Below are positions 31,833 through 43,890 of a stretch of 64,000 nt of DNA, in pieces. A program made the position numbers and the translations under genes. Position 1 is the stretch's first letter. Every line of letters begins with the position of its first letter. The DNA lies in assembly GCA_032622095.1 (NCBI GenBank), contig CP136068.1:3885314-3949313 (forward strand), given 5' to 3'. The notes beneath the pieces are model-generated. The model was given only the letters and a program-made list of their open reading frames with translations, was not told where the DNA came from and ran no database searches. The stretch is from Siphonodentalium dalli (Eukaryota; Mollusca; Scaphopoda; Gadilida; Siphonodentaliidae).

Positions 31833-32796
31833 ATACCCCCACAACGAAGTTGGGGGGTGGGGTGTATACTGGAGTCAGCTTGTCCGTCCGTCCGTGGACA
31901 CAAATTTGTCTGGAGTTTTTTCTCTTGTCGTTTTTTAAACAATTTCCGTGAAACTTGGCACAAACATCAACCACTTATGGGAACCTGTGCACCTGAGATT
32001 ATGACGTCTGTCAGACTTTTTTTGTTGGAGTTATCTGGTCTTATCCCCCCTTTTTCAACTTAAAAATTTTCGCAACATGTATATGTATACTTTTGTCCGA
32101 GCTTTTATTCCTACATTTTTCGGTCAATGTTTTTTAATCTTGGCACTGATATTTAGTACCATGGGATCTTGTACAATGTGCACCTGCGATTATGATGTCT
32201 GTCCGACTTTTTTGTGTGGAGTTATTCCCCTTTTTCAACTTACAACATTTTCGCAACATGTATAATTCTGTCAAAGCTTTTATTCCTACATTTTTCGGTC
32301 AATAGGTTTAATATTAAGGAGGCCCCACCCCCCCCCCCCCCACCCCCCTGGAATACGGAATACCACTTAACACAGAGGGTGGAATACGGAATACCAGTTA
32401 ACAGCCATATGGAATTTTCTGGATAAATTTTCTATTGCCGTACGAACGCCGGTTATCCCGCAGTGTCCACGTCTAAAATGAAGATGATCGACGATCTGTA
32501 TGTCAAACCGTGAATTTATTGTGACAAAAATCGCATTTTATTATTATTATCATTTTTTGGAAAGTGTCGAAGGTCGGCGTACGAATACCGGTATTTTTGG
32601 AATACCGAATACCTCCTAACAGAGGGGTCGGAATAGGGCGTACCTCATAACAGGGCATGGAATATAGAAAAGGGGGTGGGGGCCTCATTAGGGTTAGGGT
32701 TGTGCACCTGTAATGGAACTGTTATTTTATTATTTTAACTAAATGTTTATTGACATGTGAAACATCTTTAATAGTATTTTAAAAACAGGGGGGTAT
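31833..32796 (+). repeat. ATACCCCC hairpin repeat, interrupted
   Basis: Begins ATACCCCCACAACGAAGTTG followed by a GTCCGTCCGTCC tract and TTATGACGTCTGTC-type units repeated at about 31930 and 32160, and ends GGGGGGTAT at 32788-32796. It is interrupted by 32319-32686. Repeats of this design are common in molluscan genomes (general knowledge). Confidence 0.7.
32319..32686. mobile_element. 368-bp inverted-repeat insert
   Basis: Ends GAGGCCCC(A)CCCCC in inverted orientation; the subterminal motif GGAATACGGAATACC recurs. Design and motifs resemble the 27745-30926 element (GGCATCCGGAATAC), suggesting a non-autonomous relative. No exact target duplication. Confidence 0.6.
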
Positions 32797-33077
32797 CCTT
32801 AGTCCCATTGGGACAGTCACACCTCTAGTTGGTCTTTAATCGTACTCAAATTTGTTATGTGGATTCTAACACTGTAAATCTCGGAGTTATAGCTGTCCAA
32901 TAATACATAAGATAGTAGATATAGTTTGATGTATTCCCGGATCTATATGATAAACTTCCTTTCTCCAGTGATAGTAACTGACATGGTTAGATGTATATAA
33001 ATAAGCACAATACGTGGGAGATATAAATGATTTAGTATAAGAATATACCGGTACAAGCATAATTAAAAATGCATTTT
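32797..33077. other. spacer, no gene seen
   Basis: Short AT-rich spacer after the hairpin repeat; no signal found. Confidence 0.5.
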
Positions 33078-33511
33078 ATAATCCGATAAAACGCCCTCAA
33101 TTATTTATTTGGATTTGGGGATAAAAAATGTTTTATTCGAATCTAGGAACCCACATATCAAAACTCAGAGTTATTATGTATGGATTTTTAAAACCTATTA
33201 TTTTTCACTATCGAGGCTTATTAGTGGCCCAGTAAAAATTTGACTAGCCGGCGGTCTCGGATCAAATTGCGGATGAAGATGAGTAAGTCTAAACTCAAGT
33301 TTGTGTTAATAATATAAGGCCAAATACGTCAAACAACATTTTGATAGAAATAACATGTTTTGGACAAATTCATACTTGACAGGGCCCAGGGGTGTGTATT
33401 TAATAGTGTTGGTCAATTTATCGATTCTGATAACTGAAGCGGCATTTAAAAAAAAAATGTTGTTGTTGGAATATGATTATAAGGGGGACCATCGAATCGG
33501 ATTCAGCACCT
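33078..33511. mobile_element. TTAA foldback element, family A, copy 3
   Basis: The right end is followed by TTAA (33512-33515); the left terminal bases are eroded (TAATCCGATAAAACG is the first recognisable block). Shares TGTTGTTGTTGGAATATGAT and GAGGGACC-type blocks with the other copies. Confidence 0.8.
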
Positions 33512-34039
33512 TTAACAATATCATATTCTTAATCGGTTCTGATTGGTACTAAGTTTACTAACCACTGTATAGTCGATGGATGGTCAAATCAGTATCATCT
33601 CATAGTAGGCCTAAACAATAGCATGACTATGATATAGGTCATAGACAATGGTATCATGATAATATGATATATCATACCTTATTTGGTCACATGATACATG
33701 TACCTTGGATTAGCTACTCATGTCTAAGAGAAAGATTCACTCCTGCTTAAACCATTGAACCACCAATACAACTGTTCATCTACCTTTTTGCTTACCGGCA
33801 GTATACACGTTATTGACACATACAAGTATAAAACATCTGTACTCTTCATTGTTCTTGCACACAGCCATATTCACACACTTACCACTTGACAATGGGGCAT
33901 TTAACAGTCTAACAAAACTCAGACCGTGTTTCATTTCAATCAACTTACTGAAAGTAATGAGACAGAGTCTGGATATTTAACATTTAATAGCCACGTTGGA
34001 GTTAGCCATCTTGGAGTTAGCCACCGTTTCGGGACCTCT
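33512..34039. other. intergenic, no gene seen
   Basis: AT-rich with several ATGATA-type palindromic words (33640-33690). No supported frame. Confidence 0.45.
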
Positions 34040-34420
34040 TTAGCTCACCTGAGACGAAGTCTCCAGTGGAGCTATAGTCATCACTCGTCGTCCGTCCGTC
34101 CATCCATCCGTCCATCCATCAACAAATCTTTGAACATCTTCTCTGTTTCCATTGGACGGAATGGGTTCATACTTGGTGTGGATGTTCCCTATGTGAATCT
34201 TATTCAGATTTGTTCAAATGAGGACACTGGGTCAAATAGTTGCGAAGCCAGGGCCATAACTCTGTAATTCTTACAACGACTTCTTCTCAAATTGTATTGG
34301 GCCGAATGGGTTCATATTTGGTACAAAGTGTCCTTGGGGGACTGTTATTCAGATTTGTTCAAATGAGGTAACTGGGTCGAATGTGGGCGTAGCCAGTGAC
34401 ATTAACTCAAAAAAAACTTT
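34040..34420 (+). repeat. TTTAGCTCACCTGAGACG repeat
   Basis: Terminal hairpin-like start TTTAGCTCACCTGAGACGAA ... GGAGCTATAGTCAT, a GTCCGTCC/CATCCATCC tract and two degenerate units containing CAGATTTGTTCAAATGAGG and GCCATAACTC. A further diverged copy lies at about 35390-35760. Confidence 0.75.
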
Positions 34421-34848
34421 TGTTTTGTTAAATTTGGAATTTTCACCTTACTCAATTTAACTAATAGAATTTTTTTTTATTAATCATTTCATAAATTTAA
34501 AAAAAAGTAACACTAGTATAACAGCTGCAGAGTTATGAAACTTTAATATTCTGAATTTTTCAGAAATATTCCTTTACCCATCTCCCTCCCGCATACATGT
34601 AGCCCAGATCCACCCCACCCCATTCCCCACCCCACCCACTCCACCCTGTAGTGGACTGCACCCAACCAAGATTCCTTCCAAATCTCCAGCTTCCACTTAA
34701 TACCTGTTCTATTAAAGTTGCAGATATATCGTTGTGGATAGATGGAGAGAGAAACAGGTCATTAATCAAGATTAGAATACATGTATGTCATCTAGCAGCT
34801 TGTGTAAACATTGTAACTGCTAGCAGTTTTAAACACACTCTCTGAATT
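34421..34848. other. AT-rich and C-rich spacer, no gene seen
   Basis: Poly-A/T stretches at 34400-34510, then a C-rich segment (34575-34650) with CACCCC words. No supported frame. Confidence 0.45.
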
Positions 34849-35262
34849 TAGTGTGTCTGACATTTGCAGAATGAGGTCCCCAGAGGGTGAATTTAGTGTT
34901 GCTACCATGTACAGCATGCTAGCATCACCAAATACACCCTCCATGGACTTAATTCTGCTTAGGCATCATCTTCTTTGAAGTAATCTTAAGTATCAAATTG
35001 AAATTTTTAATTTTTGACTTGTTCCCTTCTGTTCAGTTTCTATGCCCCCCTAATTTGCAGAAGATTAAATGCATAATTGAGGTGCTCAATGGGTGTGCAT
35101 TACCAACTTCAACTGTAGAACTTCAATTGTTCCTAGGTTGCCCATGGCTGGTGAGGCCTAATCAGACTGAGGATGAATCTGGTGACGCTAGCCCGCCTTG
35201 CAGAATATTGTCATTAAATTCACCTTTTGGGGACCTCATTCTGCAAATGTCAGACACACTAT
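34849..35262. repeat. 414-bp foldback repeat
   Basis: 34849-34897 and 35209-35262 are inverted (TAGTGTGTCTGACATTTGCA, GAATGAGGTCCCCA). A lone copy of the right arm occurs at 35752-35812 (GTCATTAAATTCACCTTTTG). Confidence 0.75.
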
Positions 35263-35339
35263 ATTCAGACTTGGCTGGCATATTAGTTTCTTAACCAGGG
35301 TCACTCATACGGATGAAATCATACCCTGATTTTTCAAAG

Positions 35340-35880
35340 AAACATTGGGGGTGTATTTTGGCTTGAATTTGTCTTCTGTCTGTCAGGCGGTCCTTCCATC
35401 CATCAGTCTGTTGGGATGTCTATCATCCATCTATCAACATTTGTTTTCTTCTCCATATTAACGACCAAATACATTGTACATGTATGTTTATATATCTCAG
35501 TGTGCATGTTCCCTAGGTGACTCACAATCAGGTTTGTTGAAATAAGTTCATCAGATCAAATAGGTGCAAAGCTAGGGCCATAACTCTTTCCCTCCATAGT
35601 AAATCTTAAAATAATTTCTTTTCAAGAACCATTACGCCTATATTAGCTTATATTTGGTATGGATAGGCCTTGGGTGACCGGGTTCAGATTTGTTCAAATA
35701 GGGTCATTTTTAGGAAATGAGGTGAACAGAGGGTGAATTCGTTGATGATATTCCACCTTGGGGAATAGTGTCATTAAATTCACCTTTTGGGGACCTCATT
35801 CTGCAAAAGATCAAACATACCAAATACAGACTTGGCTGTTCCAATATTATTTTCTTAACCACCACTTATCCAGGTGAAAT
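35340..35880 (+). repeat. diverged copies of hairpin-type repeats
   Basis: Contains CCTTCCATCCATC tracts, CAGGTTTGTTGAAATAAG, AGGGCCATAACTCTTTCC and a lone arm of the preceding foldback. No coding signal. Confidence 0.6.
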
Positions 35881-37672
35881 CATATCCTATTGAATATTGG
35901 TGGGGGAGGGGGTATATTGATAATACTAGATGAATGGATCTCATACTAGTAGATGGATATTCACATTTGTTTTAAGGGGCAGAGCTAAGAGAATTAACTC
36001 TCCTCTATCCTGTTTGGTACTGGTATAATAATATTGATTTCTAGGCAGCCTGGGTGGGAGCAATGTTTGAGGCAATGGGGAAGAAATGTAGAGGGTGGGG
36101 TTTTGACCCCCTACTTTGATCAAAATTTAAACAGTTGAAAATTTCATGCCTGGTGTAACATTTGTTGTAGATTAGATGTTCACATAAAAAATCGGTTAGA
36201 ATTGTTCTCATAGTTTGGTTTTATTTTCAACAGTCCATATGTTCCTACCGGTACTTCAGGTTAAACTGTTGGACCAAATTGGCCACAAATTTTAGTAATT
36301 TTAAAACGTTTGAGAGAGAGAGAGAGAGAGCTTGAAGTACTGGTACCAGTTGTAAAATTCAACCTAAGAGGGATGCAAAATGATTTTTGTTGAACTTAGT
36401 ACTGTGGTATGGTTGTCTTCTTTAAACGGTAAGAGGCAGGGACATATCCAGGCAGTTTTCCATACCGTTTACCGGTTTGGGCGCCCAAACTCCAGGCGCC
36501 CAAAAAAACAACATTTTTTTTTCAATTCAGGTTCCAATTAATATCATAACAAGATATGTATTTATATATATTGATAGAAAACATGTAAGTTTACAAAAAG
36601 ATTTAACTTAAGTTCAACGGTTGGAATAATACTGTAAAGTATGTTTGGCTTTATCTAGCTTTCATCTGTGAAAACTTCAAATAGTTTGAGTTAACCCTTC
36701 AGACTTAATATTTCAAACAAATTCAAGTGAAATTACACAATACAGTACAGGAACAGTGACAATTTGATCAAGTATTTATAAACCTGGCTATCATGTGGGA
36801 TCTCATAATACCAAATGAATAATTAACATAGAGATTAGTACTACTAGTAATTACTACATGTAACATTTCTGTACTACTAGTATATTATGAATGTGTCTCA
36901 CTTGAATTTTTAGAAAATAGCCTACTATATGAACATTACAGTGATAATGGTCTCATTTCAAGCAGTATAAGCATAATCCATTGAACAAAAAGATATCTGA
37001 CAATAACTTATAAGCATTTCCAAGCCATACATGTACATATATGAAACAATTTCCAAAGTTATGCTTCAGAAACTTGATCAAAGTGAACTCTCAGCAAAAT
37101 TCAAAATACTGACTTCAAGAGCTCTAGATTAGCTCTCAATGCATTGGATTTTTAAAAGATTCCCCCCCCCCACCACCATCACAGATACTCCCTCCCGACC
37201 CCCCTCGCTCATGTCTTTGGGATACTGGTATGCCTTCGGCATATCATTGCCCAAGAACAGGTGTCCCCAAAAAATCTTGGGATACTTCACTGACTAGAGT
37301 CACTAGACCGATGATGTCAGGTGATGTACATATGGCTATAACACATGGATTGATTTTGCAGATGATGATTGAGTTAAAGAAGTCTTCCTGGTAACTGCAA
37401 AAAACACTACATGCCCATACTGGTACGTAATAATCTTCTGAAGGTGCATGTAGTATAGTAGCCATATCATAGGAATATTATCTTTAGATGTCAACTTAAA
37501 ACAAAAGCTGTACTTGTTACCTTTCCTTATTTTTGACTGCATTGCATACATGTAACATTTTCCAAATGATTCCCTCCTCAAGTTGAGAGTATCATTGACT
37601 CTTTCATTTTACTTGACTTATGGCCGTTAGTTTGTATATTTTTAGAATATTGAGACCGGTTTACAGTAGACG
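35881..37672. other. intergenic with microsatellites, no gene seen before 37673
   Basis: Includes a (GA)n run at 36312-36330, the palindrome TTTGGGCGCCCAAA near 36475 and a C-run near 37162. AGTTGAGAGTATCATTGACT at about 37579 is a diverged copy of the sequence after the AGCTCAACTT repeats. The 37200-37580 minus-strand frames are not convincing. Confidence 0.5.
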
Positions 37673-37873
37673 ATGGAACAAAGTGGAAAGAAATCAATTG
37701 CGTCAGAAGCTGCGAGGGAGCTCGACCAATTAGAAGTTGCGAGAGAGCTTGACCAATCAGAAGCTGTGAGAGAGCTCGCCGAGTGGCAGAATGTTATACG
37801 GGACAGAGACTACCCAAGGCTGTACCTGTTTAATGTGATAGCAGGTTTATATAGCAGGGCGACCGAGGTAAAG
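37673..37873 (+). CDS. probable first coding exon of an unrecognised gene
   Basis: ATG 37673 in good context (GACGATGG) opens 67 codons ending at a strong donor AAG|GTATGT (37874); an alternative donor GAG|GTAAAG is at 37868. The peptide is acidic/basic and helical, with three degenerate ten-residue repeats around REL(D/A)(Q/E) (ARELDQLEVARELDQSEAVR, residues about 14-33), followed by LAEWQNVIRDRDYPRLYLFN. This heptad-like charged pattern suggests a coiled coil or helical bundle. It lies in unique sequence between repeats. The next exon was not found; a 6.9-kb transposon starts 0.9 kb downstream. The family is not recognised. Confidence 0.5.
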
Positions 37874-38189
37874 GTATGTTTAATATAATGCTAGGTAGAT
37901 TTACCATCGACCAGTATGACTATTTCTCTGGCTTTTGAGTTATCTGTGAGGAATATCTGTAGCTGTTATAATGGTAGGTTTATATACCAGTACAACCACT
38001 GTACTGCCCTAAGTAATTGGCCCAGTAACTGGTGTTATTATGCATAAGTGAGATGAAACGTACCCCAGCTGCACCATAGTTAACAGTTCTTTAACTGCTG
38101 TGGCATATAATGATTAAATGACGTAAAGAAACTACTTGACTACCGATACACTGTAGCTACATTTAACTGCTGACTGTCAGTGAATTTCA
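37874..38189. other. probable intron sequence, no other feature
   Basis: AT-rich sequence following the candidate exon donor; nothing else seen. Confidence 0.4.
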
Positions 38190-38540
38190 TTTTTATGTTT
38201 ACCCATACCATGTATGGTAGAATTATGGCCCTTTTTCGACTTAGAATTCACACATTCTGCCATAACTTAAACATTTTTTTATCTGATTGGAACAAAATTT
38301 GGTATGTGAGTTTCACAGCCCAAAATACAGATCTAGTTCGAATATGGGTTTGATCCGATTTATTTTAAAGGAGTTATGACCCTTTTTTTTTTTAAATTGA
38401 AAAAAAAAATCGATTTAAAAAAATAAATATTTTTAATTTTTATATAAATACTAATAAAAAAAAATGTCATTGACATTTGTTTTCATTTAGATATTGATGA
38501 TTATGATACAAGTTGATAAAAAAAATTCCAATGTGTCCCT
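38190..38540 (+). repeat. ACCCATACCATGTATGG repeat
   Basis: Starts TTTACCCATACCATGTATGG (hairpin) and contains ATCTGATTGGAACAAAATTT, TTTCACAGCCCAAAATACAG and GGAGTTATGACCC, as in 62262-62990. Confidence 0.75.
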
Positions 38541-40112
38541 TTAATTTTTTTAAATCGGTCCAAAATCTTGTATTATGTACTGGTAAATCTGTTTGGAGCA
38601 ACATTAAATCCAATTCACCAATTGCCTTTGGACTACTTAGCTGTTGTTAGGCTATATTATTTTCTGATGTCTCTTATGCCAATGTGCAAATAATCTGATA
38701 AAGAAGGCTATGGTATCTAATTTAAAATAAAGATTCAACAATAAACATCACATGATCACTGGGGGTAAGCTGCTCCGTGGGAAGCGGTTCGCTTGTGATA
38801 AAAGCTCCAGTGCGAATGCGCGAAGCTCCAATGCACATCCGGTCAGAAGAAGTTATTTTATTTACAACATTCAAAGAACACAGATTGAAGGTAAGGAATA
38901 GAAAAGAATTTCCACTGCTGCTCCCTTCTACGATAACATTTATAACAAAATCAGGGACGTTTTGTCACATCTTTGCTCACAATACCCTCCTTTTCCAGTT
39001 TAGCATTGCTGAAAAGTATTCCCTATGCATTTACTATGGGAAAATACTGAAAGTAACCGGGTGAATAGAGCGTATTTAAAAGCTTATTTGAGCGTGAACA
39101 ATATTGAACAATAAAGCTAATACGTCATTTAGTAATCCCCAATCAGTGTCGATGTATTCTGCTCATTTACAACAATGCCAGAAAGCTTTCAAATCATGAC
39201 AAAAAGCCCCAGTGCCATTGCGATAACAGGTTACACATCGTGTGCACTTGTGATGAAATAAAGCGCCAGTGCGTAGGTGTCATGGAATCGTAATGGACTT
39301 ATTTTGGCAGGATAATCAACATTCTGACAACCGAAAACTACAGAAGGTGGTGTGTGCTTTCCTCAGAGTCATTTTCTTCAATTAGCTTGTGTTTTATGTT
39401 GTAATTTAATATATTTTATATCATTTATAGCATAAATATCCGAATACGAATGTAATTATGACAATTAAGAATGTAATACAAATGATACGAATGTAATTAC
39501 GATAATTAGACATTAGTATATATAATTACTATAATATAATAATCATATTCATATCATTTGCAGTGCATTCTTCGCAGAACCATAACACCATATATATAGT
39601 GGTGATATGGCTTCGTGAGTACGAATGTAATTATGATTATTAGACATTTATATTAGTTGGGAATACGTTGAACTGGTATCGCTATGTTGCTTCAGTGAAA
39701 GCAAACACTGTATTCATCACACCTTGATGCAGGATTGGGAGTGTCAGTGACGTGACTAAAGGCTCTTGGTTTGGGTGGGTGTCAAACTTCGAATTTCCAA
39801 CTGTATCCCCCACTTTGGAGCACATTTTTTCTCAACTTTAAGACTTTCCTTTTGCACACTCTTGAGCTTGAATATTCTGACTGTTACCTGAAACAGGTTT
39901 GTAACTGGTTGGAACGATATACCCCCATATATTTGAAAGTATCTTAAATATATGTTGTAAATATAAATGTCTTTCAACTCCGGGTGGAGTGCAAATCACA
40001 GGGGTCCGGGAATATATATATGTTTTTAATTTAATAACAACGCGCCTCCGGGGACACATCTGTTGTTCGAGTGTGGGATTTGTCCATACACATCCAAAAT
40101 AAAGCAAATTAA

Positions 40113-40328
40113 AGGAGGCATTTAAAAAGACATCAGGATGTCAGGTCTCCTCAATGCGATGCATGCGACAGCAAATTTGTGGAGCAATATGACAAGAGGC
40201 ATAAGCTGTCAAATCACTCTGATGTCACATATTTATGTGACTCGTGTCCTACTAAATTCAAAACGAGGACTGGTCTACTAGCTCTAAAACCAGCACCGCA
40301 AGTTCTTCAGATGGGTGCGCTTTCATGA
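40113..40328 (+). pseudogene. C2H2 zinc-finger fragment
   Basis: An open stretch without start begins HLKRHQDVRSPQCDACDSKF. It holds the end of one finger (H-x3-H), a nearly complete second (C-x2-C-x11-H-x4-H) and the first cysteine pair of a third (YLCDSCPTKFKTRTG) before diverging and stopping at 40326-40328. The spacing is one residue short of the standard x12. No start or exon boundaries. It lies in the CACTG-ended element just upstream of a LINE fragment and is probably captured or decayed sequence. Confidence 0.6.
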
Positions 40329-41100
40329 TGTACCGAATTGCACCGCTGCCGTTTTCTTGTTTTTCTCGGCAGTGATAACACCTTAGTTGTTTCTGAAAAG
40401 ATGATAAAATGCATCCATAATTGCATGTATTTGGCATGTTGGGCGGAGTACATCAAATATTTTTTGCAATGTAGGCTCCGAAACAACTGCAGTGATCTCA
40501 ACTTCGATAAATTTAAAAATTACATATCCTCAAGCCCGTGTTGCTCCTGCGGTAACCAATGTGAAGACGCAAGCCATTTTTTCTTCGAATGTCCTTTCTA
40601 CACAGAAGCAAGGAACCGTATGTGGACACGACTAGATGAGCATAAAGTGGTCATCACCAGTATTAAAGATATTCTCTTTGGCATACCCGAAAATAGCGAC
40701 ACCTTGAACAGGCGATTATTCGAGACAGTTCAATCATTCATCATATCCACAGACCGATTTCAGTAATCATTATTCCATTGACTCCGCCCACTGCCACTGC
40801 AATAGCCACAACTACAACCTACATGTTTTTGATTGGGAGCCGATTCCCCTATGTATACATAGCCGATCACATGGGACACCGTCTCCCACACAAATAACAA
40901 CAAAACTTTCATCAAATTTCATTCCTGCAAAACCATCGACTTGAATTCATCAGCAGCTGAACGCCAGGGGAGAGGAGCTTCACTAAGTTCCGTAACTTGT
41001 GCTCCGATCCCCTGTGCACCCACAACATCATCCATATATTCTGTTTGTAAATTATTCCATATATTTGTGGGTCACAATAAATATGTTCAAACATTTGGCA
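40320..41100 (+). mobile_element. 5'-truncated LINE: C-terminal zinc knuckle and 3' UTR
   Basis: The 142-codon frame 40338-40766 ends a reverse-transcriptase polyprotein. After RLRNNCSDLNFDKFKNYISS it has the knuckle CCSCGNQCEDASHFFFECPF (C68/C69, C71, H80, C85), followed by a helical tail to a stop at 40764-40766. This C-x(1-2)-C...H-x4-C pattern after the RT domain is typical of Jockey/CR1-group and related non-LTR elements. About 310 bp of 3' UTR follows, ending in AATAAA (41076-41081). The RT and endonuclease domains are missing (5' truncation). The frame is intact over this part. Confidence 0.75.
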
Positions 41101-41104
41101 TTAT

Positions 41105-41218
41105 TTTTTGCAATTAGTTGATTTTAATAACTAAAGCGTCTTTTGAAAAATGTTTTTGTTGTTATTGTTGTTGTTGGAATATGATTATATGAGGACCACC
41201 TGATCGGATTGTCTGCCT
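41105..41218. repeat. family A fragment (right part only)
   Basis: TTGTTGTTGGAATATGATTA, GAGGACCACCTGATCGGATT and a terminal TTAA (41219-41222) match the right part of 33078-33511. The left part is absent; the fragment abuts the LINE 3' end. Confidence 0.75.
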
Positions 41219-42384
41219 TTAATAGGTCATGTATGCCGTTTTCGTGCCATTTATTTATAATGGCACATCCATATTGTGTTATGACTTGCACAAGCCGCAC
41301 ATCGACAATTATTTTGCAAAATTAATTATGCGAATACATGCATGCCATGGTCAATCTCACACGACACAATCGTTTCGACGATTCTACGACCAATTCCACG
41401 ATTCTGCGGCTTGACAACCACGGTGCTGCGGCAGTTCAACGATTCTGCGGCCTTATTATACGTGATATTTTATGACAAACATAGATAAAGAGGCCTTTTA
41501 CTGAATTGGGACGATAAAAGTGGGCTTCTTCTTGCATGCATCGTGTAGAGTAGACTTTGCAGGTCCACCAGGTTAATTCACGGAATACATACGAAGATGA
41601 GATCTATACATAAAATGAGTCACAATCGGCTCGGTCAAGTCTGGATTATCCGATCAAACCGCGAACCGATCGCAAAAAGTAATTTCTTGGGCTACAAGGG
41701 GACATTAACGGTGCGAAAATTAACATCCAACGTAAGCTTTGATAAGCATAAATGTATTATTTGTCAAATTCGTACCCCCGTTGACGCAATATTCAATTAA
41801 ACTATACACATAAATGCAGTAACGGTGTCAACTATTTGACAACGCCCCGCTTCGACCATGACAACGACGATTGGGCGACTCGTTGAACGGTAATTTTCAT
41901 TTGTATACGATGTATCGGTCACTGCACTGTCATCGGACAGCTTATTTATGCGTATAAGCCCGTGTATGCTGCATCAATAAATGTTTGGAACAGTGCCTTC
42001 GTTGTACAATGCACATGTCCTGGATTCAATACAGTACTGTGTATTTACTGCATGATCCCCACATGTGAAGCTATAGAGACCAAGTCACATAAGAGATATA
42101 GTCATGGATTGGACAAAGCGTGACACACATGCTCGTGTAAAAATATATGTTGACACGGGTCGTAAACCCAAGCCAACCACTGACTATTGACTATAAATGA
42201 GTATGTTGGACTAGTATGCATATAGTATGAATTTTATTTGATACATTGTTTTGAAAACTGTACAAATATTTATCGACAACACGAATTTTGTATTTTCGCA
42301 TTCCGGCTAATCTTCAGCCGTAACATTACTTCGTACTCGATAGACTTTCATATAGACTATAGAAACAGCCATATGCGTGCGACG

Positions 42385-42695
42385 TGACCTTGACCTTGAA
42401 ATCGGGTCAATTCAAGGTCAAATCGAGAAATTTGAGGGGATTTTCACGAAATTTGATACATTGGGTTACTTTTGCCACTGAGTGTTTTGGACGGGTCAAA
42501 TCGTGACCCCGACCTGACCTTCAAAATGATCAATTCAAGGTCAAGTCGGGTAAAACCGGATGGATTTCGACGGGCATGTTTGTCGGGTACTTTTGTCCGG
42601 GCAGTGTTTTGGACTGGTCAAATCTTGACCCCACTTGACCTTGACCTTCAAAATGGACAATTCAAGGTCAAAGCCCGGACGAAGTCGGGTCACCT
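42385..42695. repeat. ~125-bp tandem repeat rich in TCAAGGTCA
   Basis: About 2.5 units, each with AATTCAAGGTCAA and GTGTTTTGGAC(G/T)GGTCAAAT. TCAAGGTCA or its complement occurs about five times (near 42384, 42411, 42534, 42634, 42661). Confidence 0.8.
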
Positions 42696-42699
42696 TCTA

Positions 42700-43050
42700 A
42701 TATCTATATAAAAGCTGAGTGTGTGTGTCTTTCTGTAACTATGTCATGCTTTACGATGCGTTCAAAATATATGACCCTCATATCCATTGCGCCCAATTAT
42801 TTATCATTTTCTGCACCACATCTTAGAATAAGCGAGATCACCGAGTCGCGGCCATATTGGATTACCCAGACCCCATTCCGCGGTTTAAGTCTACGTGTCA
42901 AAGTTCTGGAGGTGCATTCCATATAATGATTTTTTAATATTCATGAAATACATGTCCGCGTTCACGGAAAATATATAGCGGTAATTAAGGACGGATGATA
43001 TAAATGATTTATATAGAGGATCCCCAACGATAAATGTTGGGATATAACAT
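42700..43050. other. element interior, repeat-like, no gene seen
   Basis: Starts TCTATATAAAAGCTGAGTGT, a phrase commonly seen in dispersed repeats. The frames do not match a known protein. Confidence 0.35.
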
Positions 43051-43689
43051 TTTATAAAACGAGTTTGATAACTTTCTTTATGCCCTTTTTTAAAATATCA
43101 AAATCTTTAAAAGAAGCTGAAAATGCATGCACAATGGATATATTTACGGTGTCGGCCGAGACGCTACACAAAGGTATACGACAGAATAGCGCACTCTGGC
43201 TGGCGACGAAAAAATATAGTTCCCCAATTTGCCTCTTTGTTTTTGTGTCTATTTTCGTCAATGCAAAGGAGTTGGGACCAACATTTCCAATATCTAATGT
43301 TGGTGTCATGCGCGGCTTTTCGAAAGTACTATTAATCCGCGCGGTCATTGCGGGTGTGATGTCAAGTATCCCGGGAAGCACGCACATATTCATCATTAGT
43401 GGATATAAGGAAATATGCAATATTAGGATCTTTTAATGATACAATATATACAACTTTGCCAAAGTGAAAAAAAAACACATTTAAAATGGAACATTATTTT
43501 GTCTTGAATGTGTCTTTACTTCCTCTTGTGTTGTGGTAAGGAAATCAATATTATTTTTGTTAATCCGTCTTTTTAGCTCGTTTTCCTTCTTAAAATATGA
43601 TTATGTGATAAAGTGGATTTCAAATTCGTCCCAGTTATTTGCAAAATAATTTATTAACCTTGTCCATTTTAAAGTCAGCTTGAAAAAAC

Positions 43690-43833
43690 ACATTAGAGAT
43701 TATCTATCCCTCCCCATTTCCATATCTCTCTCCCTATCTCTCTCACATCTCTCTCCCCTCTCTCTCCCCTCTCTCCATCCCCTCCTCCTCTCTCCCTCCC
43801 CTCATATCTCCCTCCCCTCCCCTCTTTCTCCCT

Positions 43834-43886
<53 letters not shown>
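43690..43886. repeat. CT-rich tract followed by (TA)n microsatellite
   Basis: CTCTCCC-type low-complexity sequence at 43700-43832, then about 26 TA units at 43836-43886. Confidence 0.95.

Positions 43887-43890
<4 letters not shown>

Noticed and set aside
42725-42930. Short coding exon after the GTGTGTGTGTC tract
   Set aside because: The phrase is common in dispersed repeats, and the 67-codon frame shows no domain or splice sites.
43052-43436. Overlapping 122- and 123-codon frames on opposite strands
   Set aside because: Both are open, neither matches a known domain, and they sit inside a non-autonomous-looking transposon; coding status cannot be supported.
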